DNA of 64,000 nt from Streptomyces spinosus. Its GTDB lineage: Bacteria; Actinomycetota; Actinomycetes; Streptomycetales; Streptomycetaceae. Below are positions 1 through 8,439 of this stretch, one piece after another; position 1 is the stretch's first letter; the number at the start of each line of letters is the position of its first letter. Made by a program: the position numbers and the translations under genes. The notes beneath the pieces were generated by a model. The model saw only the letters and a list, made by a program, of their open reading frames with translations. It did not search any database and was not told the origin of the DNA. The DNA is taken from positions 62,001 to 126,000 of the forward strand of contig NZ_JAINRC010000023.1 in NCBI RefSeq assembly GCF_020400655.1, read 5' to 3'.

Positions 1-113
1 CATCAGGCCCGCCTGACCGGCGACACGGCACCACGAACCCGGCGGGAGCGGAGGAGTTCGAGAGACCGGCGGAGAAACAGCCGGCCGGCGTCGCTGTGGC
101 CCCGAGGAGGTCC

Positions 114-842
114 TCAGGCCGCCGTCAGCGCCGCCAGGGCGCGGTCCATCGCGGAGTTGAACTCTTCCGGCGTCAGGGGCAGACGGGACTTGACATCCCG
201 ACTCCACTGGTCGGCGAGGACCTCGGCGGAGCCCGCCTCGACCCCGTCGAGCGCCGCGTCGGCCAGGTCCGACGGAGCGATCTTGTCCACGGGCCAGCCC
301 GCGGCCATGTCGGTGTCGGCGAGGCCCAGGTGCACCGCTGTGACGAGCGTGCCCTGCTCGGCGAGTTCCAGGCGGACGCCGTTGGTCATGGCCCAGGCGG
401 CGGCCTTCGACAGGTGATAGGCACCGGCGCCCCGGCCCCCGAACCACGACATGGCGGAGAGGACGTTGACGATCGCGCCCCCGCCGTTCCTGGCGAGCGC
501 CGGCGCGAACGTCCGGATCATTTCGAGGTGGCCGAACATGTTGGTCTCCAGCTCGCGCCGCACCGCGTCCAGCGAACCTGTCACCAGGTCGGTCCCCGTA
601 TTGATTCCGGCGTTGTTGACGAGCAGCGAGACGTCCGGGGCGGCCTCGGCGGCGGCCCTCACGGATGCGGGATCGGCGATGTCGAGGGGCAGCACCTCGG
701 CCCCGGGCAGGTTCACGGTCTCCGGTCGGCGGGCCGTCGCGTAGACCTTGCGGGCGCCCCGTTCGAGCAGGCGCTGGGCGAAGGCACGGCCCAAGCCGCG
801 GTTGGCTCCGGTGACAAGGGCGACGGAGTTGTTGATGTCCAT
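114..842 (-). CDS. SDR family NAD(P)-dependent oxidoreductase
   Basis: A classical short-chain dehydrogenase of 242 residues, expected to reduce or oxidise a carbonyl/alcohol with NAD(P)H in the cytosol. The substrate is unknown. Visible motifs are the nucleotide-binding TGANRGLG near residue 11, the NNAG motif, a serine in the NVLSAMS stretch and the catalytic YxxxK (YHLSK). The ATG at 842 was chosen because the Rossmann strand begins right after it. No Shine-Dalgarno sequence precedes it, and the mapped -10 box lies 8 bases upstream, so the mRNA is probably leaderless. It is divergent from a MerR regulator that very likely controls it. The open frame continues upstream to 1724, but that extension is only the shadow of the regulator. 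Confidence 0.9.
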   Translation of the reverse strand: MDINNSVALVTGANRGLGRAFAQRLLERGARKVYATARRPETVNLPGAEVLPLDIADPASVRAAAEAAPDVSLLVNNAGINTGTDLVTGSLDAVRRELETNMFGHLEMIRTFAPALARNGGGAIVNVLSAMSWFGGRGAGAYHLSKAAAWAMTNGVRLELAEQGTLVTAVHLGLADTDMAAGWPVDKIAPSDLADAALDGVEAGSAEVLADQWSRDVKSRLPLTPEEFNSAMDRALAALTAA

Positions 843-849
843 GTCCGGT

Positions 850-881
850 ACGCTAAAACCTGACGTTAACGTCAGAGGCAA
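850..881 (-). promoter_or_regulatory. MerR-type promoter and operator of the SDR gene
   Basis: On the minus strand a -35 box TTGCCT (876-881) and a -10 box TAGCGT (850-855) are separated by 20 bases, an overlong spacer typical of MerR-controlled promoters. The spacer holds the perfect 16-base palindrome CTGACGTTAACGTCAG (860-875). The divergent merR-like gene starts 42 bases beyond the palindrome. Inference: the neighbouring MerR protein binds here and untwists the promoter when its effector is present. Confidence 0.7.
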
Positions 882-917
882 GTGCCGGCCGTCAGAGTCA
901 GGGTGAGAGGAATCACC

Positions 918-1295
918 ATGTCTGTCACAGCGGACGCGACCGAGCGGTTGATCCGCATCGGAGAGGTGGCACGGGGCGCCGGCGTCTCGGTGCGCGCCGT
1001 GCGCTACTACGAGCAGCAGGGGCTGCTCACCGCGGAGCGCAGCCCGTCCGGCCAGCGTCTGTACCGGCAGGAGGCCATCTCCCTGGTCCGCTTCTTCCAG
1101 CAGATGTTCGCCGCCGGCCTGACCAGCCGGAGGATCACCGAACTCCTGCCGTGCTGGGACTCCGGGCACACCGACGCCGCGCAACGTGCCATGCTGCGCG
1201 TCGAGCGCGATCGCATCCAGGCCAGGATCGAGGACCTGGAGGCCGCCCGGGACCGCCTCGACGAGGTCATCGCGATCACGGACACACACCCGTAG
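918..1295 (+). CDS. MerR family transcriptional regulator
   Basis: A 125-residue MerR-type regulator. The N-terminal winged helix-turn-helix is clear: IRIGEVARGAGVSVRAVRYY, followed by EQQGLL and an arginine/tyrosine-rich wing (QRLYRQEAI). A C-terminal coiled-coil dimerisation helix follows (RVERDRIQARIEDLEAARDR). Length is typical of the small MerR subgroup without a large effector domain. The few cysteines do not form an obvious metal site, so the inducer is unknown. The start ATG at 918 has GAGAGG at 905-910. It is divergent from the SDR gene and shares a palindromic operator with it, so regulation of that SDR is the most economical role. Confidence 0.9.
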   Translation: MSVTADATERLIRIGEVARGAGVSVRAVRYYEQQGLLTAERSPSGQRLYRQEAISLVRFFQQMFAAGLTSRRITELLPCWDSGHTDAAQRAMLRVERDRIQARIEDLEAARDRLDEVIAITDTHP

Positions 1296-2135
1296 GCGCG
1301 GCCGGTCCGACCTCTCACCCGCGGCCCGGCCTCGCTGTCCCGGCGGGGGCGGTTCGGGCGGGGCGGGGACCAGCGCGGTGCTCCGGTTCGCCGGAGTCCT
1401 TCCGGTGCAGCCCCTCAGGGACCCCGGCGCGGCCCGGAGTCCGCTGCGACCGGGTGAGTGCCGCCAAGCTTGCGGCGGCGAACCGGGGGAGGCGGCGGGG
1501 CGCAACCCGTAGTGCCGGGTGGCGTCGCCCGCGGCGATGACGGATGTCCGTCCGAGAAGCGGTGATCCGCGACGAACGGTGTGCGGTCGCAGGTGGTCAC
1601 AGTGGCGGCCCCGGCCTTCCACCAGCCGGTGCTCAAGCTCCAGCACGATGGCGGACACGGCCGCCCGACGCGGCAGAGCGGCAGCGGCCGGCTGCCCCGA
1701 CGGGGCCGGCGCCGAGGCGGCCATAGGCGCCGGATCGTCGCCGCGGGTCTGGCGGGAAGTACGAAGTGTCTGCGATCAGAGAGCACATATGGCCCGGCCG
1801 GGAAAGGCTCGGGCAGCCGCCCGGGTGCAAGGCCTGGGCACGCGCGTGGACGACGTAAGCTCCGGAACGCCTGACGAGACCGCCTACGCGACACCGTCGG
1901 CGGTGCCGAGGACGTCGCGGTGATGCCGGACAGGCGGCAGCGTGATCACCGCGAACGGCTCCGCCCACCGAGGCGCGACGGCGTGGAACCGCCGGATGTC
2001 CAAGCCGGACCGGACGGCTCCTTCGGCCTTCACACCGCCCGCGTCGGCCCCTGGGCCGGGCGGCCGGCGATCGTGGTCAGTCTTTGACTTCCCTTCGTGG
2101 CTGCCACGCTCGGTCACAAGGGAGGATGGGCACTC
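1296..2135. other. Intergenic stretch, no confident gene
   Basis: About 840 bases without a recognisable gene. Open frames exist on both strands, but none has a start with a ribosome site and a recognisable fold. The minus-strand frame around 1560-1690 has a protein-like composition and could be an old gene remnant; this is not firm. Confidence 0.4.
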
Positions 2136-2732
2136 ATGGACGCGTCTTCAGGCCAGTCAGTGGTGGGCACAGCGGAGAAGCCGTTCCTGATGCCCGTCGA
2201 AGACGTCTTTCGTCTGCGTCAGGGCAGGGTCGTCATGCCGACGGGTCGGATCGAACGCGGCCGGGTGCGCAAGGGCGACGCGGTGGAGATCATCGGCTTG
2301 GGCGGCAGTGCGACCGCTCTCGTCGAGGGCATCGAACAGCACGGCATGTCCATCGCGGAGGCCGGGGCGGAGATGAACGTGGGAGTGCTGCTGCGTGGCA
2401 TTGCCGCGGACGCCGTCGAGCGGGGACAGGTGCTCGCGGCGCCAGGATCGGTCGGCGCCCACACCGGCTTCACTGCCGACATCACCCTGCTGTCCGAGGA
2501 GCAGGGCAGTGCGGACGTCGTCTCCGGGGAGCGTCTCTGTTTCTACACCCGCACCGCCGTGGTCTGGGGCACCGTCACACTGCCCGCCGGCGCCGAGACG
2601 GTCCGGCCGTATCACGGAGCCGAGGTGACCGTGGTGCTCGAAGAACCTGTCGCGCTCGAGGAAGGCCAGCCCTTCGCATTCCGTCACCACGGTCGTGCCG
2701 CCGGATCCGGCACCGTGATGCGACTCCCTTGA
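2136..2732 (+). CDS. Orphan EF-Tu domain II-III protein lacking the GTPase domain
   Basis: A 198-residue protein that aligns with only the second and third domains of elongation factor Tu. The match starts at the interdomain signature EKPFLMPVEDVF and includes GRIERGRV, NVGVLLRG, VERGQVLAAPGS and a final domain III strand set ending GSGTVMRLP. The G domain, with its P-loop, NKxD and switch regions, is absent. Upstream DNA shows no remnant of it, and the gene has its own ribosome site (GGAGGA, 2121-2126) and ATG, so it is not simply a truncated tuf. In EF-Tu these domains contact the aminoacyl-tRNA acceptor/T stem and EF-Ts. What the isolated pair does is unknown; tRNA binding, a decoy or a structural role are all possible. 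Confidence 0.8.
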   Translation: MDASSGQSVVGTAEKPFLMPVEDVFRLRQGRVVMPTGRIERGRVRKGDAVEIIGLGGSATALVEGIEQHGMSIAEAGAEMNVGVLLRGIAADAVERGQVLAAPGSVGAHTGFTADITLLSEEQGSADVVSGERLCFYTRTAVVWGTVTLPAGAETVRPYHGAEVTVVLEEPVALEEGQPFAFRHHGRAAGSGTVMRLP

Positions 2733-2774
2733 GGTCCCCTCACGAAGGGAGCCACGGCCGGCCGTGAGCTTGCC

Positions 2775-2802
2775 GATCACCGCGCACCGATCACCGCGCA
2801 CC
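2775..2802. repeat. 14-bp perfect tandem duplication
   Basis: GATCACCGCGCACC occurs twice head to tail (2775-2788 and 2789-2802) just downstream of the EF-Tu-like gene. A short palindrome, CACGGCCGGCCGTG at 2753-2766, lies before it and may be a weak terminator. Role unknown. Confidence 0.6.
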
Positions 2803-2961
2803 TCCGAGATGACCTCCGTTCGCGCAGCGGGTCGTCGCTACGGGCGACTGGACTCCGGCCAGGGCCTGCCGGCTGACCGCCTCCCTTCGCGGCACTGGTC
2901 TACCGCAAAGGACCATCGGGCTCGTTCTTAAGTAAAGCCAAAAGAAAAGGGGTTCAACTCC

Positions 2962-2990
2962 TTGACCCCGGGGTGACCGCCGGGCATGGT
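2962..2990 (+). promoter_or_regulatory. Promoter of the glycosidase locus
   Basis: TTGACC (2962-2967) and CATGGT (2985-2990) are separated by 17 bases, a good vegetative-type promoter. Transcription would start at about 2997, inside the LacI-type operator that follows directly. The first supported start codon is at 3441, leaving a leader of roughly 440 bases. Confidence 0.5.
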
Positions 2991-2991
2991 C

Positions 2992-3007
2992 GGGAGAGCG
3001 CTCTCCC
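2992..3007. promoter_or_regulatory. LacI-type operator palindrome
   Basis: The perfect 16-base palindrome GGGAGAGCGCTCTCCC contains the central CG and the GAGCGCTC core seen in operators of actinobacterial LacI-family sugar regulators such as CebR. It overlaps the predicted +1 of the glycosidase promoter, which suits repression. The LacI-type gene at 7036-8076 is the likely partner. No second exact copy was noticed in the window. Confidence 0.65.
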
Positions 3008-3440
3008 AGTTTCACCCGCCCCCCTCAACTCCGCTCCCGAGGAGACGACTTCGTGTCCGCTCTCGGTACCAGCGCAGCGATGCCGCACCTCACAGGTCGC
3101 CCCCGTGCTCCTGCCGCAGGGCGAGCCCGTACCGGCGTCGAGGCAGGAACACTCCACGACGCCTTGGTCGTCTCCCGGGCGGCGACGGCCGGTACGAGCA
3201 CGTCGGCAACGACGCGGGGCAGGCCGGCCCGGCCCGGAAGGGGCCGTAGCGTGCACCGCACCGCGGCCCGCGGGGGACGCCAGCCCCCGTAAGGCACGCA
3301 CATCGACGGCCTGTTCCGCGGGAGCGTGGCCGGCGCACCCCACACCGCGAACCGGTTCAGGGGGCCGAAGAGGACGGCCCCCTCAGGCACCACGTCCTGT
3401 CCTCGGCGACCCGACCCCACCCGACCCGTCAGGAGCACCG
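3008..3440 (+). other. Long untranslated leader or unresolved upstream region
   Basis: About 430 bases between the predicted transcription start and the TTG start of the glycosidase. The glycosidase frame stays open through it, but the encoded residues are low-complexity (Arg, Pro, Gly) and lie before the signal peptide, so it is probably not translated. No riboswitch or conserved RNA was recognised. Confidence 0.4.
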
Positions 3441-5615
3441 TTGTCCAGACCGGCTACCACCCCCTCCCTGCGCCGCCGTGCGGCCGTTCCCCTCATCGCT
3501 CTCGGCGCTCTCCTCGCGTCCTCGTTCACCGTGGCGCTCGCCCCCGGCGCGCACGCGGCCGACACCCTCCTGTCCCAGGGCAAACCCGCCACCGCCTCCT
3601 CACAGGAGGGCGACGGCTACGCGGCCGCCGCGGCCGTGGACGGCGACCTCACCGGGACCCGGTGGGCCAGCCAGTGGAGCGACCAGCAGTGGCTCCAGGT
3701 CGACCTGGGCCAGGTGTCGGACCTCAGCCGTGTGGTGCTGACCTGGGAGTCGGCCTACGGCAAGGACTACGAGATCCAGGCGTCCGACAACGGCGGTGAC
3801 TGGCACACCCTGAAGAAGGTGACCGGCGGCGACGGCGGCACCGACGACCTCGCCGTGTCCGGGAGCGGTCGCTACGTGCGGATGCAGGGCCTGGCCCGGT
3901 CCGGCGGATACGGGTACTCGCTGTGGGAGTTCCAGGTCTACGGCTCCGCCGGCGGCACCACACCGCCCCCCGCCCCGGGCGCCGTGAAGGTCGAGGGCGG
4001 CCAGGGCAACTGGCGCCTGACCGTGGGCGGCCAGCCGTACACCGTCAAGGGAGTCACCTGGGGCCCCGCGGTCTCCGACGCGCCCAGGTACCTGCCGGAC
4101 GTCAGGGCCATGGGTGCCAACACGATCCGCACCTGGGGCACCGACGGTTCGAGCAAGGCACTGCTGGACGCCGCGGCGTCCAACGGGCTCCGCGTCATCA
4201 ACGGCTTCTGGCTCCAGCCCGGCGGCGGGCCGGGCGCCGGAGGCTGCGTCAACTACGTGACCGACACGGCGTACAAGAACTCCATGCTCACCGAGTTCGC
4301 CAAGTGGGTGGACGCCTACAAGAGCCACCCGGCGACGCTGATGTGGAACGTCGGCAACGAGTCGGTCCTCGGCCTCCAGAACTGCTACAGCGGCAACGAA
4401 CTGGAGGCCCAGCGCAACGCCTACACGAGCTTCGTCAACGACGTCGCCAAGAAGATCCACGGCATCGACCCCGACCACCCGGTCACCTCCACCGACGCGT
4501 GGACCGGCGCCTGGCCGTACTACAAGCGCAACGCGCCCGATCTCGACCTGTACGCGATGAACTCGTACAGCAACGTGTGCAAGGTCCGCCAGGACTGGAT
4601 CGACGGGGGGTACACCAAGCCGTACATCATCACCGAGACCGGACCGGCCGGCGAGTGGGAGGTGCCCGACGACGTCAACGGCGTCCCCGACGAGCCGACC
4701 GACGTGCAGAAGGCGGACGGGTACACCAGGGCCTGGAACTGCGTCACCGGCCACCAGGGCGTGGCCCTGGGCGCCACCCTCTTCCACTACGGCACCGAAC
4801 ACGACTTCGGCGGCGTCTGGTTCAACCTCGTCCCCGACGGGCTGAAGCGGCTGTCGTACTACGCCGTCAAGAAGGCGTACACCGGCTCGGCGTCCCTCGG
4901 GAACACGCCCCCGGTCATCAGCGGCATGACCGTCTCCCCGGCCTCCTCCGCACCCGCCGGCGGCGACTTCACCGTGCACGCCGACGTCCGTGACCCGGAT
5001 GGTGACGCGGTCACGTACAAGGTCTTCCTCAGCGGCAACTACGCGAACGGGGACAAGCGGCTGGTCGAGGCGCAGTGGCGCTCGACCGGGAACGGGAACT
5101 TCACGGTCACCGCGCCCCAGAAGCTCGGTGTGTGGAAGGTCTACGTGCAAGCCGAGGACGGGCACGGCAACGCCGGCATCGAGACCAGGTCCGTCAAGGT
5201 CGTCGCCCCGCCGGTGAGCGGAACCAACCTGGCACTGAACCGGCCCGCGACCGCCTCCTCCTCCCAGCAGTCCTACGGCGACTGCCCCTGCACCCCGGCC
5301 CTGGCCGTCGACGGCCGCGCGGACACCCGCTGGGCCAGCGACTGGAGCGATCCGCAGTGGTTCCAGGTCGACCTCGGCGCCCCCAAGGCCCTGCGCAGGC
5401 TCCAGCTCGTCTGGGACCCCGCCTACGCCAAGTCCTACGAGGTGCAGGTGTCCGACGACGCGAACACCTGGCGCCCGGTGTACTCCACGACCGCCGGCGA
5501 CGGTGACGTCGACACCCTCGACGTCTCGGCCACCGGCCGCTACGTGCGCCTCCAGCTGACGGCACGCGGTACGGGCTGGGGCTACTCCCTGCACGAACTG
5601 GGGATCTACGGCTGA
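3441..5615 (+). CDS. Secreted CBM32-flanked glycoside hydrolase
   Basis: A 724-residue secreted enzyme. A Tat-like or Sec signal (twin basic RRRAAVPL, hydrophobic core, cleavage after GAHA) is followed by an F5/8 type C (discoidin, CBM32) domain at about 40-170, a TIM-barrel glycosidase domain at about 180-480, an Ig-like domain at about 490-590 and a second CBM32 at about 595-724. The catalytic pair is likely E307 in NVGNES (acid/base) and E399 in ITETGP (nucleophile), as in clan GH-A enzymes. The two CBM32 domains share motifs such as TRWAS and QVDLG. The TTG at 3441 is preferred because AGGAG (3431-3435) precedes it and the signal peptide starts immediately. The substrate is unknown; a beta-glycan is likely. 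Expression should be sugar-responsive through the upstream LacI-type operator. Confidence 0.85.
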   Translation: MSRPATTPSLRRRAAVPLIALGALLASSFTVALAPGAHAADTLLSQGKPATASSQEGDGYAAAAAVDGDLTGTRWASQWSDQQWLQVDLGQVSDLSRVVLTWESAYGKDYEIQASDNGGDWHTLKKVTGGDGGTDDLAVSGSGRYVRMQGLARSGGYGYSLWEFQVYGSAGGTTPPPAPGAVKVEGGQGNWRLTVGGQPYTVKGVTWGPAVSDAPRYLPDVRAMGANTIRTWGTDGSSKALLDAAASNGLRVINGFWLQPGGGPGAGGCVNYVTDTAYKNSMLTEFAKWVDAYKSHPATLMWNVGNESVLGLQNCYSGNELEAQRNAYTSFVNDVAKKIHGIDPDHPVTSTDAWTGAWPYYKRNAPDLDLYAMNSYSNVCKVRQDWIDGGYTKPYIITETGPAGEWEVPDDVNGVPDEPTDVQKADGYTRAWNCVTGHQGVALGATLFHYGTEHDFGGVWFNLVPDGLKRLSYYAVKKAYTGSASLGNTPPVISGMTVSPASSAPAGGDFTVHADVRDPDGDAVTYKVFLSGNYANGDKRLVEAQWRSTGNGNFTVTAPQKLGVWKVYVQAEDGHGNAGIETRSVKVVAPPVSGTNLALNRPATASSSQQSYGDCPCTPALAVDGRADTRWASDWSDPQWFQVDLGAPKALRRLQLVWDPAYAKSYEVQVSDDANTWRPVYSTTAGDGDVDTLDVSATGRYVRLQLTARGTGWGYSLHELGIYG

Positions 5616-5744
5616 CGGCTGTGCCCCGCACGAAGGTGACGGCACCCACCGCGGCGTTCCGCCACCACCGCACCGAACGCACCACCCGCGTGTCACACAC
5701 CGTGCGCGCGGGCCCTCTTCCCACCCCACGGGCAGGAGACCCTC

Positions 5745-6824
5745 ATGAGATCGAGTCCGAAGCGACTCCCCGCACTCCTCCTCGGCACCGCCCTGCTCGC
5801 CGGTGTCCTGGGTGTCGGCACCCTCTCCGCCGCCGGTGACAGCCGCGAGGTTCCCGCCACGGCGGTCGCCCACACCGGGCACGTGATGGCCGTGTCCACC
5901 CAGGCGTCCGGCGACGACCCGGACGGCGACGGCTACATACCCGCCGTGCCGCAGGTCACCGGCGTCACACCGTCCACGAAGACCCCGCCGCCACGCTACT
6001 TCCACGAGTTCCAGGCCAACTGCTCGGTCACGCACACCGCTCCGGACGACCCGATCGTCTACCCGGGCCAGCCCGGAAAGTCCCACGACCACACCTTCAT
6101 GGGCAACACCTCGACCGACGCGGGCAGCACCACGGCCTCCCTCTACGGCGGCGCCACCACCTGCAAGGCACCCGCCGACGCCTCGGGATACTGGATGCCC
6201 TCGCTGTACAAGGGCGACCAGAAGATCCTGCCCGTCGGCCCCCAGACGATCTACTACAAGGCCGGCGTCACCGACTACACCAGCGTGCGGCCCTTCCCCA
6301 AGGGCCTGCGGTTCGTGGTGGGCGATCCGATGCAGAGCGCCGACCAGTTCCGCCACCACCGCGGCTTCGTCGAGGGCTGGGAGTGCGGTGACAGCTACTT
6401 CAACACCGACATCCCCACGAGCTGCCCGAACCGGGCCGACGTACAGCTCAACATCCGTTTCCAGGCACCCAGTTGCTGGGACGGGAAGTACCTCGACACA
6501 CCGGACCACAAGAGCCACATGGCGTACCCGGTCGTCAAGCCCGGAACCAACGACAACATGTGCCCCGACGACCATCCGGTGGCACTGCCGATGATCGAGT
6601 TCAAGATGGCCTTCCCGGTCAACGGCGACATGTCCCAGGTGCGTCTGGCGAGCGGACGCGGCTACTCCTTCCACTACGACTTCTTCAACGCGTGGGAGGA
6701 ACGCACGCTCAAGGCCATGGTCGACCACTGCATCGTGGGCGGCCTCCAGTGCGACGCCCGCGGCTACGACCAGACACACCCGGAAGCCGGTGCGGCCCTG
6801 AACACGGACTACCGGCTGCCCTGA
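5745..6824 (+). CDS. Secreted DUF1996 domain protein
   Basis: A 359-residue exported protein with an N-terminal signal peptide (RSSPKRLPALLLGTALLAG). It is followed by a DUF1996 domain rich in conserved His, Cys and aromatic residues, for example KSHDHTFMGN, SGYWMPSLY, RHHRGFVEGWECG and SYFNTDIPTSC. The family is common in Streptomyces and fungi, often beside carbohydrate-active enzymes; its activity has not been established here. It lies 129 bases after the CBM32 glycosidase on the same strand with its own ribosome site (AGGAGA, 5733-5738), so it may be co-transcribed and act on the same polysaccharide. A strong terminator follows. Confidence 0.85.
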   Translation: MRSSPKRLPALLLGTALLAGVLGVGTLSAAGDSREVPATAVAHTGHVMAVSTQASGDDPDGDGYIPAVPQVTGVTPSTKTPPPRYFHEFQANCSVTHTAPDDPIVYPGQPGKSHDHTFMGNTSTDAGSTTASLYGGATTCKAPADASGYWMPSLYKGDQKILPVGPQTIYYKAGVTDYTSVRPFPKGLRFVVGDPMQSADQFRHHRGFVEGWECGDSYFNTDIPTSCPNRADVQLNIRFQAPSCWDGKYLDTPDHKSHMAYPVVKPGTNDNMCPDDHPVALPMIEFKMAFPVNGDMSQVRLASGRGYSFHYDFFNAWEERTLKAMVDHCIVGGLQCDARGYDQTHPEAGAALNTDYRLP

Positions 6825-6842
6825 ACGGCGGTCCCGCCCCTC

Positions 6843-6881
6843 GGCCCGGCCGGTCCCGCGCGCCGCGGGACCGGCCGGGCC
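6843..6881. terminator. 18-bp perfect GC hairpin terminator
   Basis: GGCCCGGCCGGTCCCGCG (6843-6860) pairs perfectly with 6864-6881 across a 3-base loop. It lies 18 bases after the DUF1996 stop and between convergent genes, so it probably terminates both directions. There is no U-tract, as is common for Streptomyces. Confidence 0.8.
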
Positions 6882-7035
6882 CCCGGTCCGCTCCCGGCGG
6901 GACCGGTCACCACCCGTCGATGTGGCCCAACAGCCGTAAGAGTCGGAGCCCTTCGCGTCGACGGGCCCGTCACCGCCCGGCACCACGTGGGGGCCAGGCG
7001 ACGGACAGCCGGCAGGCGTCGGTGTCCGGCCCCGG

Positions 7036-8076
7036 TCACGCGGTCTCCCGCACGACCAGTTCCGGCTCGAAGAGGACACGCGTCGGGCCGGTACGGTTCC
7101 GGCGGACAAGGTCGTCGAGGAGGCGGGCCATCTCCGCCGCCATCCGCTCGACCGGCTGGCGCACCGTCGTCAGTGGCGGAGTGCAGTCCCGGGCGACCCC
7201 CGAGTCGTCGAAGCCGATCACCGCGACGTCCTCGGGCACCCGTCTGCCCCGCTCACGGAGCACGTGCAAGACGCCCTGGGCCATGAGGTCGTTGGCAGCG
7301 AACACGCCGTCCACGTCCGGGTGTCCGGCGAGCAGCCGCTCCATGGCGGCGACACCGCTGTTGACGGTGAAGCCGCCCTCGGCCACCGGCACCAGCGGAT
7401 GGCCGTCACGGGCCAGCGCGTCGCGGAAACCCGCGAGCCGGTCCCGGCTCGCCGGCAGCGCCAGCGGGCCGGTCACGGTGGCCGGTCCGCGGCAGCCGCG
7501 GGCCAGGAGGCGCTCCGCCGCGAGCCGTCCGCCGTGCCGGTGGTCCAGGTCCACGTAGCTCACCGGCACCTCGCGTGCCGGGCGGGCGAACAGCACGGTG
7601 GGCAGCTTCGCCTCGGCCAGCAGGGCGGGCAGCGGGTCGTCGGCGTGGGTGGAGACGACGAGCGCGCCGTCGGCACGGCCCTGCCGCAGGTAGGTCAGCA
7701 CCTCCTGCCGGTCCTCGGGCGACTCGGCGAACATCAGCACCGGGTACATGGAGCGTGGCCGCAGGAAGCCGACGATCCCCGAAACCACCCTTCCGAAGAA
7801 GGGGTCGGCGAAGGTCCGGGCGACGAAGGCCTCCTGGGTCTCCCGCGAGAGGTCACCGGCGCCGGACACCACGAGCGCCACCGTCTCGGCACGCCGGGTC
7901 ACCAGCGACCGGGCGGCCCGGTTGGGGGCGTAACCGGTCCGCTCGATCGCGCGGTGCACCAGCTTCTGGATCGCCGGGTCCACGTTGCGGACACCGTTCA
8001 CGACCCGGGAGACGGTCGCCCGGGAGACACCCGCCTCACGGGCGACGTCCTCCAGCGTCGGGGCCTGGTTGCTCAT
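7036..8076 (-). CDS. LacI family transcriptional regulator
   Basis: A 346-residue repressor. The N-terminal HTH (TLEDVAREAGVSRATVSRVV, then the hinge helix around PNRAARSL) is canonical, followed by a periplasmic-binding-like sensor domain (about 60-340) with GFDDSGVARDCTPPLTTVRQ near the end. Sugars or oligosaccharides are the usual effectors of this family. The start ATG at 8076 has AAGGTG upstream. It is convergent with the CBM32 glycosidase/DUF1996 genes, and the palindrome at 2992-3007 is the best candidate operator, making it the probable local carbohydrate-responsive repressor. Confidence 0.93.
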   Translation of the reverse strand: MSNQAPTLEDVAREAGVSRATVSRVVNGVRNVDPAIQKLVHRAIERTGYAPNRAARSLVTRRAETVALVVSGAGDLSRETQEAFVARTFADPFFGRVVSGIVGFLRPRSMYPVLMFAESPEDRQEVLTYLRQGRADGALVVSTHADDPLPALLAEAKLPTVLFARPAREVPVSYVDLDHRHGGRLAAERLLARGCRGPATVTGPLALPASRDRLAGFRDALARDGHPLVPVAEGGFTVNSGVAAMERLLAGHPDVDGVFAANDLMAQGVLHVLRERGRRVPEDVAVIGFDDSGVARDCTPPLTTVRQPVERMAAEMARLLDDLVRRNRTGPTRVLFEPELVVRETA

Positions 8077-8439
8077 GCCCGCACCTTAACCGCGCCCCGG
8101 AAACACCGAGTAGAGCGCCTCACCATGGTCCTGGCGGTGCGCACCGGTACCCGTCGGTTCGGCAGCGGCCCCCGCGCCACGGCGCCGGGACCACAGCGGG
8201 CCGATCGAGTCGCTCCCACCAGGGAGCCGGCCAGTACTGGACCGACCCCGGCCGGCTCGCCCCGGCGGCGGCGTCGCTGGGCCGGGGCGGGACCGAACGG
8301 GTGAGTGACCCGCACCGCCCCGGCCCTGAAGCCGTGACGCGCTTCGGGCGTCGGCGACATCAGGAAGGTGGCCCGCGTCCCGTCTCACTCCGCGCCTGAG
8401 TCGTGAGAGGGTGCGACTCGATGCGGGAGAGGGGAACAC
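8077..8439. other. Intergenic region upstream of lacI-like gene
   Basis: 363 bases between divergent genes. GTAGAGCGCCTCAC near 8110 resembles half of the LacI-type operator and could be an autoregulatory half-site; this is weak. No gene is seen. Confidence 0.3.

Noticed and set aside
2973..3440. N-terminal extension of the glycosidase from an upstream ATG
   Set aside because: It would put about 156 low-complexity Arg/Pro residues before a clear signal peptide. The TTG at 3441 with AGGAG is better.
3600..7109. A 1169-codon minus-strand open frame
   Set aside because: Antisense to the CBM32 glycosidase and the DUF1996 protein; its composition is Gly/Arg/Val-rich shadow without domains.
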